NCBI RefSeq assembly: GCF_021735925.1
Contig: NZ_WMEA01000001.1
Location: 124,001 to 188,000 of the forward strand
Reading direction: 5' to 3'
Length of the DNA: 64,000 nt
Source: Loktanella sp. M215
GTDB lineage: Bacteria > Pseudomonadota > Alphaproteobacteria > Rhodobacterales > Rhodobacteraceae
In this document: positions 36,112 through 43,952 of the stretch, one piece after another
Layout: each line of letters begins with the position of its first letter
How positions within the stretch are numbered: the stretch's first letter is position 1
Position numbers and translations under genes: made by a program
Notes under the pieces: generated by a model
What the model saw: the letters and a program-made list of their open reading frames with translations, nothing else
Databases searched by the model: none
Told to the model about the DNA's origin: nothing

Positions 36112-37640
36112 GGTTTCTCCTTGGGCCAGTGGGGGGCGCGCAGTTCACGTTTGAGGATCTTGCCGATCTCGCTGCGGGGCAACGCTTCGGTCACGATGAC
36201 GCGGCTGATCCGCTGGGTCTTGCCGAGGCGGGCGTTGGCGTGGGTGCGCAGCATCTCGGGATCAGTCGCATCGCGCAGCACGACGTAGGCGAGCGGTGTC
36301 TCGCCCCAGTCGGCACTGGGCACGGCGATGACCGCAGCCTCGGCCACCGCCGGATGCGACAGGAGTGCGGCTTCCAGATCGACTGCAAAGACGTTGAATC
36401 CGCCGGAATTGATCATGTCCTTGGTGCGGTCCATGACGTGCAGGAACCCGTCTGCATCCACACGCCCCATGTCGCCGGAGCGCATCCAGTGCACGCCCGC
36501 CGCGTCGGTCCACAAGGCCTTTCGGGTCAGGTCGGGCGCGTTGCAATAGCCGGTCATCATGGTGACGGCGCGGCCCACGATCTCTCCGACCTCGCCCTGC
36601 GGCAGGGGGGTGTCGTCGGGGCCAAGGGTCATCAGGTTGCCGCCGGCCGCGACCTGTCCCACGGTGTCCAGCCGGTCGGGATGGGCCGTCAGATCCATCA
36701 GGCAACCGACGCCGCCTTCGGTCATGCCGTAGATGTTCACCATCCGTCCGGGAAAGCGCGCCAGCAGCTCTTGGCCCAGATCGGCGGTCAGGGGGGCACT
36801 GGTGGACAGCTTGATGATGAAGGCGCCGAGGTCGGTGCGGTCGAAATCCGGGTGCGCCAGAAGCCTGCGCCACTGCACGGGCACGCACATGGCGTGGGTG
36901 ATGCAGTGTTTTTCCGCCAAGGCCAGCCAGACACCCGCGTCGAACTTGGGCATCAGCACCGCCGTGCCGCCCGCCGCCAGCATCGGCAGCAGGGCCGCCA
37001 GCGTCGTGTTGGAATAGACCGGAGTGGAGACCAGCAGCCGCATGGCATGGTCGAAGCCAAAGCCCGCCATGCGCGCCCGCTGTCGCCCGCGAAAGCGGTG
37101 GTCGTGCATGATCCCCTTGGGCGCGCCGGTGGTGCCAGAGCTGTAGATGATGTCGAACCCGTCGGTCGGTGCGATGGCGGGCAGCGAGCCGGGGTCCGTG
37201 TCGGCACTATCCGTCAGCAGGCTGCCGAGTGGCTGCGCCTGCACGTCGCCCCGCGCCGCCTGCCCTGCCGCATCGGCGAAGATCAGGCGCGCCTGGCAAT
37301 TCGTGACCAGCCCCGCCACGATCTGCGGCGTGGCCGAGATCATCATCGGCGCGAAGGTGCCGCCCGCCGCCAGTGTGCCGAGGTAAAGCGCGAGGTGCTG
37401 CGGCGTCACACCGCCAAGGCTGGCGACGACCTCGTTGGGGCGCAGGCCAAGGCGGATCAGGTGCCCCGCCACGCGGTCCATCGCCGCCGCAAGATCGCTC
37501 CATGTCGTGATGTCGTCGCCCGCAACGATGGCGGGATGGTCGGGACGGTCAGCGCCATGCTGTCGCACGAGGCTGGGCAGATCGACGGGATCGGGGCCGG
37601 GCACATCGACCGGCACGATTCGGGGCATGTCCATGTTCAC
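36108..37640 (-). CDS. AMP-forming acyl-CoA synthetase (class I adenylate-forming)
   Basis: A 510-residue ANL-family ligase that activates a carboxylic acid as acyl-AMP and then acyl-CoA. The P-loop IIYSSGTTGAPKGIMHDH (about 165-182), the YGMTEGG motif (about 300), the hinge region RSGDMGRVDADGFLHVMDRT (about 390-409) and the C-terminal catalytic Lys in GKILKREL (about 497) are all present. GTG at 37640 has GGGAGGGG five bases upstream; ATG 37634 is a close alternative. First gene of the operon with DUF35, the thiolase-like protein and the ADP-forming ligase. Its acid substrate is not evident. Confidence 0.93.
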   Translation of the reverse strand: MNMDMPRIVPVDVPGPDPVDLPSLVRQHGADRPDHPAIVAGDDITTWSDLAAAMDRVAGHLIRLGLRPNEVVASLGGVTPQHLALYLGTLAAGGTFAPMMISATPQIVAGLVTNCQARLIFADAAGQAARGDVQAQPLGSLLTDSADTDPGSLPAIAPTDGFDIIYSSGTTGAPKGIMHDHRFRGRQRARMAGFGFDHAMRLLVSTPVYSNTTLAALLPMLAAGGTAVLMPKFDAGVWLALAEKHCITHAMCVPVQWRRLLAHPDFDRTDLGAFIIKLSTSAPLTADLGQELLARFPGRMVNIYGMTEGGVGCLMDLTAHPDRLDTVGQVAAGGNLMTLGPDDTPLPQGEVGEIVGRAVTMMTGYCNAPDLTRKALWTDAAGVHWMRSGDMGRVDADGFLHVMDRTKDMINSGGFNVFAVDLEAALLSHPAVAEAAVIAVPSADWGETPLAYVVLRDATDPEMLRTHANARLGKTQRISRVIVTEALPRSEIGKILKRELRAPHWPKEKP

Positions 37641-37658
37641 GCGGACCCCTCCCAGATC

Positions 37659-37685
37659 TGTGAAACAAACGTTCGCATAGCGGAA
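37659..37685 (+). promoter_or_regulatory. Dyad operator of the acyl-CoA island, site 3
   Basis: TGTGAAA-N5-GTTCGCA (37659-37677), the most symmetric copy of the island motif, followed by TAGCGGAA so that TTCGCATAGCGGAA is formed. It lies 19 bp upstream of the AMP-ligase start, a position suited to repression. Confidence 0.65.
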
Positions 37686-37755
37686 CCATGCCGTCCGCGC
37701 GCCGGGGCGTCAAGCGGTCGCTCGCTTGACAGGCCGCATCGGCCGGCCTTAGCTG

Positions 37756-37781
37756 TTCGCACAGCGGAATGATATTTCGCA
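37756..37781 (+). promoter_or_regulatory. Dyad operator of the acyl-CoA island, site 4
   Basis: TTCGCACAGCGGAA followed by N5 and TTTCGCA: three half-sites in series, nearly matching site 3 (TTCGCATAGCGGAA) and, over 28 bp, site 5. It lies 15 bp before the start of the crotonase/dehydrogenase gene, just upstream of its ribosome-binding site. Confidence 0.65.
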
Positions 37782-37796
37782 AATCAGGAGGGTTCC

Positions 37797-39875
37797 ATGG
37801 CGAAGGTCGTGACATTGGAAAAGGTCGGCAGGACGGGGCTGATTGCCTTCGACAATCCGCCCGTCAACGCAGCGTCGCACGCCTTGCGGCAAGCGTTTCA
37901 AGACTGTCTGGAACGCGCCGCCGCCGATCCCGACATCGACGTGATCGCCCTTTATGGCAAAGGCCGCAGCTTTGTCGCCGGGGCCGACATCCGCGAATTC
38001 GGGCGCACGCCGCAGGCCCCGATCCTGCCGACGATCATCAACCGGATGGAAGAGATCGCGACCCCGGTGATCGCGATCCAGCACGGCGTGGCGCTGGGGG
38101 GCGGCCTTGAAATCGCCCTCGGCGCGCAGGCCCGCGTCGGCGTCGGCCGCGTCCGTGTCGGTCTGCCAGAGGTGACGCTGGGTATCCTGCCCGGCGCGGG
38201 CGGCACCCAACGCGCGCCGCGCCTGACCGGCGTGCCCGCCGCGATCGAGATGATCACCACCGGGCGGCATATCCAGGGACCCGAGGCGCTGGCGATGGGG
38301 CTGCTGGACCGGCTGACTGACGGCGAACCGCGCGACGTGGCACTTGCGATGGCAGAGGAGGTCCGCGCCGGCACCCTGCCCGTCCGCACCGTGGGCCAGA
38401 TCGCTGTGAACGTCGATCCGCAGCAGATCGCCGCAGCCAAGGCCGCCGTGCAGGCGCAGGCGCCGCACCTTTATTCCCCGCTGAAATGCGTGGAGGCGAT
38501 TGCCGCCTGTGATCGCCCGATCCTTGACGGGATGGACATCGAGCGCGCGCTGTTCCGCGATTGCCTCGACTCCCCGCAGCGGGCGGGGTTGATCCATGTG
38601 TTCTTTGCCGAACGGGCCGTGGCCAAGATCCCGGAACGCGACGCCACCCCGCGCAGCGTGGCCAGCGTCGGGATCATCGGCGGCGGCACCATGGGCAGCG
38701 GCATCGCGACGGCCTGCCTGATGGCGGGCCTGCGGGTGCGGCTGAACGAACGGGATGCAGACGCGCTGGCGCGGGGGCGGCAGACGATCCTGTCGAACCT
38801 CGACGGTGCGGTGAAGCGCGGCAAGATGAAAGCGGACGGGCGGACGGATGCGGAACATCGCCTGTCCGCGTCGACCGTGCTGGGAGATTTCGACGACGTC
38901 GATCTGGTGATCGAGGCGGCCTTCGAGGACATGGGCGTGAAGATCGACCTGTTCACCCAGCTTGATGCGATCTGCAAACCGGGCGCAGTGCTGGCGACGA
39001 ACACATCCTATCTGGACATCGACCGGATCGCCGCGGCGACGGCGCGGCCACAGGATGTCATCGGCCTGCACTTCTTTTCCCCCGCACACATCATGAAACT
39101 GCTGGAGGTGGTGGTCGCGGACAAGACCGCACCCGAGGTCGTGGCGACCGGCTTTGCCCTGGCGGCCAAGCTGAAGAAGGTGGCCGTGCGGGCCGGGGTC
39201 TGCGACGGGTTCATCGGGAACCGCATCCTGACGCATTACCGCAAGGCGGCCGATTACCTCGTGCTGGACGGGGCCAGCCCGGAACAGATCGACGACGCAC
39301 TGGAAGGATTCGGCTGGGCCATGGGACCGTTCCGGGCGAACGATCTGTCCGGCCTCGATATCGGTTACGCCACCCGCAAGCGCCGCGCGCCCGACCGGCC
39401 TGCCGCCGAGCGTTACAGCGCCGTGCCCGACCGCATCGCCGAGGCCGGCTGGCTGGGGCGCAAGACCGGCATGGGCTATTACGATCACAGTCAGAAACCT
39501 GCCCCCACGAACCCGGGCGTGGCGACCATCATCGCCACGGTCCGCAACGATCATGGCATCACGCCGCGCGCCATACCGGACGCCGAGATCGTCGACCGCT
39601 ACATGACAGCGATGATCGTCGAGGCCACCCGCGTGGTCGAAGACGGCATCGCCCAACGTCCCATCGACATCGATGCGACGTTTCTGTTCGGTTACGGCTT
39701 TCCGCGCTGGCGGGGCGGGCCGATGCACTATGCCGACACCATCGGCGCGGCCACGCTGGTCCAGCGCATCGAAACCTACGCGCGGGACGATCCACATTAC
39801 TGGCAGGTGCCGCCGCTGCTGCAGCGCATGGCGGACGACGGCACCACATTTGCCGACCTGAACGCCGAGGCCTGA
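37797..39875 (+). CDS. Bifunctional enoyl-CoA hydratase / 3-hydroxyacyl-CoA dehydrogenase (FadB/FadJ-like)
   Basis: A 692-residue beta-oxidation enzyme. The N-terminal crotonase domain (about 1-180) keeps the oxyanion hole (FVAGADIREF), and both catalytic Glu (ALGGGLEIALG and VGLPEVTLGILPGAGG). The NAD-binding 3-hydroxyacyl-CoA dehydrogenase domain begins near 292 (VASVGIIGGGTMGSGIATAC), with LATNTSYLDI and GLHFFSPAHIMKLLEVV; two C-terminal dehydrogenase domains follow to the end. A GGAGGG ribosome-binding site precedes the ATG. The two acyl-CoA dehydrogenase genes follow after 1 bp each, forming one operon. Confidence 0.94.
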   Translation: MAKVVTLEKVGRTGLIAFDNPPVNAASHALRQAFQDCLERAAADPDIDVIALYGKGRSFVAGADIREFGRTPQAPILPTIINRMEEIATPVIAIQHGVALGGGLEIALGAQARVGVGRVRVGLPEVTLGILPGAGGTQRAPRLTGVPAAIEMITTGRHIQGPEALAMGLLDRLTDGEPRDVALAMAEEVRAGTLPVRTVGQIAVNVDPQQIAAAKAAVQAQAPHLYSPLKCVEAIAACDRPILDGMDIERALFRDCLDSPQRAGLIHVFFAERAVAKIPERDATPRSVASVGIIGGGTMGSGIATACLMAGLRVRLNERDADALARGRQTILSNLDGAVKRGKMKADGRTDAEHRLSASTVLGDFDDVDLVIEAAFEDMGVKIDLFTQLDAICKPGAVLATNTSYLDIDRIAAATARPQDVIGLHFFSPAHIMKLLEVVVADKTAPEVVATGFALAAKLKKVAVRAGVCDGFIGNRILTHYRKAADYLVLDGASPEQIDDALEGFGWAMGPFRANDLSGLDIGYATRKRRAPDRPAAERYSAVPDRIAEAGWLGRKTGMGYYDHSQKPAPTNPGVATIIATVRNDHGITPRAIPDAEIVDRYMTAMIVEATRVVEDGIAQRPIDIDATFLFGYGFPRWRGGPMHYADTIGAATLVQRIETYARDDPHYWQVPPLLQRMADDGTTFADLNAEA

Positions 39876-39876
39876 C

Positions 39877-41064
39877 ATGGACCTGCGCTTTACTCCCGCA
39901 GAAGAGGCGTTCCGCGCCGAGGTCCGCACCTTCATGGCAAACGATCTGTCACAGGACACCGCCGCCAAGGTCCGCGAAGGACGGACCCTGACCAAGCAGG
40001 ATATGGAGGGCTATCACGCCGCCCTGAACGCGCGCGGTTGGCTGGCCCCCAGCTGGCCCGCGGCATATGGCGGCGCGGGCTGGACGCCGGTGCAGAAACA
40101 TATCTTCGATGAGGAGGCCGCCCGCGCGTCCGCACCGCGCCTTGTGCCCTTCGGCATCGCGATGCTGGCGCCGGTCCTTTTCAAGTTCGGCACGCAAGAT
40201 CAGCGCGACCACTACCTGCCCCGCATCCTCGACGGGACTGATTGGTGGTGCCAGGGATATTCCGAACCGGGGGCCGGGTCCGACCTTGCGGGACTGAAGA
40301 CGAAAGCGGTGCGCGACGGTGACGCCTATATCGTCAACGGCCAGAAGACCTGGACGACACTTGGTCAACATGCCGACTGGATCTTCTGCCTTGTGCGGAC
40401 CAAGCCCGATGGCAAGCCGCAGGAAGCCATCAGTTTTCTGCTGATCGACATGAAGACACCGGGGGTCGAAGTGCGTCCGATCCGCCTGATCGAAGGCGGA
40501 TACGAGGTCAACGAGGTCTTTCTGACCGACGTGCGTGTGCCGGTCGCCAATCTTGTCGGCGCAGAAAATCAGGGGTGGACGATCGCCAAATACCTGCTGA
40601 CGCACGAGCGAAACAACATCGCGGGCGTCGGCTTTTCGACGCAGGCGTTCGAGAGCCTGCTGGCCTTTGCCCGCACGCCGCGCCGGTCGGGGCGGCGGCT
40701 GATCGACGATGCGCTGTTCGCCGCCCGTCTGGCGCGGATCGAGGTCGAACTGGAGGCGATGAAGATCACCAACCTGCGGCTGGTCGTGGCCGGTCAGACC
40801 GCCGGTGCGCCGGGTGTCGAAAGCTCGATCCTCAAGATCAAGGGGGTGGAGGTGCGGCAGGCGCTGAACGATCTGGCGCGCCGCGCGCTGGGGCCCGCGG
40901 CGGCACCCTTTCCGTCAGAGGATCTGGCGGGCAACGCAGCCCTCGTCCCCGCCGATCAGGCCGGGAACGCGGCGGAATATTTCAACAACCGCAAGATGTC
41001 GATCTACGGCGGGTCCAACGAAATCCAGAAGAACATTCTGGCAAAAGCGATGCTGGGACTTTGA
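39877..41064 (+). CDS. Acyl-CoA dehydrogenase 2, likely catalytic subunit of a heteromer
   Basis: A 395-residue acyl-CoA dehydrogenase. YSEPGAGSDLAGLKTKAVRD (about 128-147) and the tryptophan-rich WWCQGYSEPG strand mark the FAD-binding beta domain; the likely catalytic Glu is in LLTHERNNIAG (about 244); the end reads KMSIYGGSNEIQKNILAKAM, with Gly instead of Glu at the medium-chain position. It resembles the alpha subunits of two-gene dehydrogenases used for branched or polycyclic acyl-CoAs. The partner-like gene follows after 1 bp. Confidence 0.88.
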   Translation: MDLRFTPAEEAFRAEVRTFMANDLSQDTAAKVREGRTLTKQDMEGYHAALNARGWLAPSWPAAYGGAGWTPVQKHIFDEEAARASAPRLVPFGIAMLAPVLFKFGTQDQRDHYLPRILDGTDWWCQGYSEPGAGSDLAGLKTKAVRDGDAYIVNGQKTWTTLGQHADWIFCLVRTKPDGKPQEAISFLLIDMKTPGVEVRPIRLIEGGYEVNEVFLTDVRVPVANLVGAENQGWTIAKYLLTHERNNIAGVGFSTQAFESLLAFARTPRRSGRRLIDDALFAARLARIEVELEAMKITNLRLVVAGQTAGAPGVESSILKIKGVEVRQALNDLARRALGPAAAPFPSEDLAGNAALVPADQAGNAAEYFNNRKMSIYGGSNEIQKNILAKAMLGL

Positions 41065-41065
41065 G

Positions 41066-42124
41066 ATGAATTTCGAACAGACCGACGATCGACGCATGCT
41101 GTCCGACAGCCTGTCGCGCCTGCTGGCCGATGCCTGCGACCCCAAGACCCGCGCTGCTGCAGCCTATACCGCCCCCTTTCACAGCCCGGCCCTCTGGACG
41201 AAACTGGTGGAACTGGGCGCGCTCTACGCCCTTGCAGGTCCGGCACAGGGCGGATTTGGCGGCGGCGGGTTCGACATCGCGACGGTGTTCGAAGCGCTGG
41301 GTGCCGCCCTGTGCCCCGAACCGGTTTTGCCTGCGCTGATGGCCGCGCGGCTGCTGACCCACGCGGGCGCCGATCTGGAACCGCTGCTGTCAGGCGCCGT
41401 GACCTATGCCTTCGCCATCTGCGAGCTGGTCAGCTGGGATCTGGCCGAGATCGAGACGACCGCACGCAATGGCACCCTGACCGGGCACAAGAGCGTCGTC
41501 TACGGCGGTCAGGTGGCGGCGGCGATCCTCGTCGTGGCCCGCGACGGCGACAGGCTTTCGCTTTACGAGGTTGCCGCCACGGAGGCGCAGATCATCCCTT
41601 ACGCCATGATCGACGGCGGCGGTGCAGCCGAAGTCGTTCTGGACGCCACCCCCGCCCGGTTGCTGATCGCCGATGCGGCAGCGGCGGTGCAGGACGCGCT
41701 GGACGCCGGCGCGCTGGCCCTGTCGGCAGAGGCGCTGGGGGCGATGGAGGCGACGCTCGCGATGCTTGTCGATTACCTCAAGCAACGGCGCCAGTTCGGG
41801 CGGCCCATCGGCAGCAATCAGGCATTGCAGCACCGCACGGTGGAGCTGGTGACTGAAATTGCGCAGGCCCGGTCCATCGTGATCCTCGCCGCCAGCCGGA
41901 TGGGAACGGACCAACAATCGCGCACCGTGTCCATGTGCAAGCACCTGTGCGGGCGGGTGGCCCAACACGTGGCCGAAGAGGCGATCCAGATGCACGGCGG
42001 CATCGCCATGACGTGGGAGGCGCCGGTGTCACATTACGCCAAGCGGCTGGTGATGATCGACGCGCAGCTGGGCGACACGGACCACCACCTCAAGCGTGTG
42101 ATGGCCGACCTTCAGGCGGTCTGA
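41066..42124 (+). CDS. Acyl-CoA dehydrogenase 3, likely non-catalytic partner subunit
   Basis: A 352-residue shortened acyl-CoA dehydrogenase. The C-terminal half keeps the FAD-contacting QRRQFGRPIGSNQALQHR (about 239-256) and ends with MHGGIAMTWEAPVSHYAKRL, a pattern typical of the beta member of heteromeric dehydrogenases such as those of steroid side-chain degradation. At the helix where the partner has LLTHER the sequence is ALGAMEATL, with no obvious catalytic base. The 3' end overlaps the convergent thioesterase gene by 13 bp. Confidence 0.85.
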   Translation: MNFEQTDDRRMLSDSLSRLLADACDPKTRAAAAYTAPFHSPALWTKLVELGALYALAGPAQGGFGGGGFDIATVFEALGAALCPEPVLPALMAARLLTHAGADLEPLLSGAVTYAFAICELVSWDLAEIETTARNGTLTGHKSVVYGGQVAAAILVVARDGDRLSLYEVAATEAQIIPYAMIDGGGAAEVVLDATPARLLIADAAAAVQDALDAGALALSAEALGAMEATLAMLVDYLKQRRQFGRPIGSNQALQHRTVELVTEIAQARSIVILAASRMGTDQQSRTVSMCKHLCGRVAQHVAEEAIQMHGGIAMTWEAPVSHYAKRLVMIDAQLGDTDHHLKRVMADLQAV

Positions 42125-42531
42125 CCCTTGCGATAGCGGAATGTGCCGGACCCGGTCGCGACCAGCACGCCGGTCTCGTCCGTGACTGTGCCTTCGGCGA
42201 AATAGGTGGATTTGCCGCCACCGGTGCGGCGGCCTTCACCGAACAGCACCTTGCCGGACGGGCGCGACAGAAAGTTCGTGGTCAGCGACAGGGTCATGAC
42301 CATCTGTTTGCGCACCGCATCGCCGGTGAATGACCCGGCATAGCCCAGCACCGTATCCAGCAGCACGGCGTAAAGCCCGCCGTGCGGGATGCCGTAACGA
42401 TTCATCAGCTCGGCCCGCAGGGGCAGCTCGAACCGGGCGTAGCCTTCGGACCAGTCGACCATGTGAAAGCCGATCAGGCGCTGCATGGGATAGGGATCCT
42501 CGATCAGATCCGGGCGTTTGGTGTCCGACAT
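42112..42531 (-). CDS. PaaI-family hotdog thioesterase
   Basis: A 139-residue single hotdog-fold protein with the motif MNRYGIPHGGLYAVLLDTVL (about 42-61), where the HGG loop and the following Asp are the expected active-site elements. These enzymes hydrolyse acyl-CoAs, often to release CoA trapped as dead-end intermediates. It follows the IclR gene by 3 bp and is probably co-transcribed with it. Confidence 0.87.
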   Translation of the reverse strand: MSDTKRPDLIEDPYPMQRLIGFHMVDWSEGYARFELPLRAELMNRYGIPHGGLYAVLLDTVLGYAGSFTGDAVRKQMVMTLSLTTNFLSRPSGKVLFGEGRRTGGGKSTYFAEGTVTDETGVLVATGSGTFRYRKGQTA

Positions 42532-42534
42532 CAG

Positions 42535-43326
42535 TCAAACCTCCTTTGGAAAATCCGACAGGCCGCGGGCGGCGGCGACCAGCTTGGGACCGTAGACGTC
42601 ACGCAATTCCGCCTCGCTGGCCAGAAAGGTCGGCGCACCGATGTTCATCGCATACAAGCGGTCGCCGTTCAGGGACCAGATCGGCACCGCGATCCCGTTG
42701 ATCTGCTCGCGCCAAGCCCCGAAAGACGTCACGAACCCCTGTGCCTTGTATTCGGCGCAGGCGGCCTTCAGACCCGCGCGGATCGCGACCATATCCTCGC
42801 GCCCCTCGGTCGCTGCGTCTTGCAACAGACGGTCATGCTCGGCCTCGGTCATGGCGGCAAGGGCGGCGCGCCCGATGGCAGACCGGAACAGCGGCAGCCG
42901 CGCGCCCACCGTCATCGACAGGGCGATGTTCTGGGTCGTGCGCTGCACTGCCGTATAGACCATCGTCAGCCGATGCCGTTCGCCGAAGGCCACGTTGACG
43001 TTCTGGTTCGGTCCGCCCTGCGCCAGTTCCCGCATCACGGCCCGCGCGCGGTCCGCCATGTCGACGCCCGCCAGCACGCCATAGCCCAGTTGCAGCACGC
43101 CCGCGCCCAGACGGTAGAACCCGGTGCTGTCGGAATGCACGAGGTAGCCAAGCTGGCACAGCGTGTAGGTCAGCCGCGTCACCGTCGGTTTCGGCAGACC
43201 GGTCCGCTGCGCGATGTCGGTGTTCGACAGGCTTTGTTCATGCGGACGAAAGCAGCGCAGCACATCGAGGCCGCGCGACAGCGCCGTCACGAAATTGCGG
43301 TCGGAGTCGTCATCGATGACGGTCAT
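42535..43326 (-). CDS. IclR-family transcriptional regulator
   Basis: A 263-residue regulator from the ATG giving MTVIDDDSDRNFVTALSRGL, with AAGGA six bases before; a longer frame would invade the MaoC gene. The N-terminal winged helix (SLSNTDIAQRTGLPKPTVTR, about 40-59) is followed by the IclR effector domain from about 90 (AGVDMADRARAVMRELAQGG ... SFGAWREQINGIAVPIW). It is the only DNA-binding protein within the acyl-CoA island and therefore the best candidate to bind the dyads at the island promoters. Effector unknown, probably a pathway acid or acyl-CoA. Confidence 0.92.
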   Translation of the reverse strand: MTVIDDDSDRNFVTALSRGLDVLRCFRPHEQSLSNTDIAQRTGLPKPTVTRLTYTLCQLGYLVHSDSTGFYRLGAGVLQLGYGVLAGVDMADRARAVMRELAQGGPNQNVNVAFGERHRLTMVYTAVQRTTQNIALSMTVGARLPLFRSAIGRAALAAMTEAEHDRLLQDAATEGREDMVAIRAGLKAACAEYKAQGFVTSFGAWREQINGIAVPIWSLNGDRLYAMNIGAPTFLASEAELRDVYGPKLVAAARGLSDFPKEV

Positions 43327-43369
43327 CGTCGTTCCTTCGCGCGCGGGGTTGTCGCCGGGCAACATGCCA

Positions 43370-43831
43370 TCAGGCGGCGTCCAGATAGCGACGATTAAGC
43401 CAGCGCGCAATCAGCGCGGGCTTGTCCTGCCCCCGGATTTCCACCGTGACGTCCCACGCGACCGTCACTTCACCCGGCTGCCGTTCGTCAAGTGCGGCCA
43501 AAGCAAACCGCGCGCGGATGTCGCTGTCGACGGGGACCGGAGAGATGAACCGCAACCGGTCGAAGCCGTAATTGACGCTCATCCGCAGACCCGCCAGCTG
43601 CGGCTGCGCCTCGGCGGCCATGGTGCTGAGGAGCGAGACGGTCAGAAAGCCGTGCGCGATGGTCCCGCCAAAGGGCGTGGCGGCGGCCCGGCCGGGATCG
43701 GTGTGGATGAACTGGGTGTCGCCGCTGACCTTGGCAAAGGCGTCGATCAGCGGCTGGTCGATCCGGTGCCACGCGGACAAGCCAACCTCCTTGCCGACAA
43801 GCGACGTCATTTGGGTCAGTGTCAGATCCAT
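43370..43831 (-). CDS. MaoC-like (R)-specific enoyl-CoA hydratase
   Basis: A 153-residue hotdog-fold hydratase starting MDLTLTQMTSLVGKEVGLSA with GGAG five bases upstream. The hydratase-2 motif is clear: DAFAKVSGDTQFIHTDPGRA then ATPFGGTIAHGFLTVSLL (about 32-70), with catalytic Asp and His. It is the first gene of the leftward MaoC-IclR-PaaI unit, with a dyad operator 13 bp upstream, and would hydrate an enoyl-CoA of the island pathway. Confidence 0.9.
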   Translation of the reverse strand: MDLTLTQMTSLVGKEVGLSAWHRIDQPLIDAFAKVSGDTQFIHTDPGRAAATPFGGTIAHGFLTVSLLSTMAAEAQPQLAGLRMSVNYGFDRLRFISPVPVDSDIRARFALAALDERQPGEVTVAWDVTVEIRGQDKPALIARWLNRRYLDAA

Positions 43832-43843
43832 GGCCACTCCTGC

Positions 43844-43869
43844 TTCGCTGTGCAGAATAGAGTTTCGCA
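43844..43869 (+). promoter_or_regulatory. Dyad operator of the acyl-CoA island, site 5
   Basis: TTCGCTGTGCAGAA-N5-TTTCGCA, aligned without gaps to site 4 with most half-site bases shared. It lies immediately upstream of the MaoC gene that heads the unit encoding the IclR regulator, consistent with autoregulation. Confidence 0.62.
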
Positions 43870-43929
43870 AACGACACGCAACCCGCCACCGCTCTGTGAC
43901 CCTGCGACCGATCGGCGTTGATTGGCGCG

Positions 43930-43947
43930 GCGATCCTGCGGGATCGC
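43930..43947 (-). terminator. Hairpin after uxaA
   Basis: GCGATCC-TGCG-GGATCGC, a 7-bp perfect stem 5 bp beyond the uxaA stop. It lacks a T-run on the minus strand, so it may mark a Rho-type or processed 3' end of the uronate operon. Confidence 0.45.
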
Positions 43948-43952
43948 AGGTG

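Noticed and set aside
42128..42141. Further copy of the island operator (TTGCGATAGCGGAA)
   Set aside because: It lies inside the coding end of the thioesterase gene and lacks the second TTTCGCA half.
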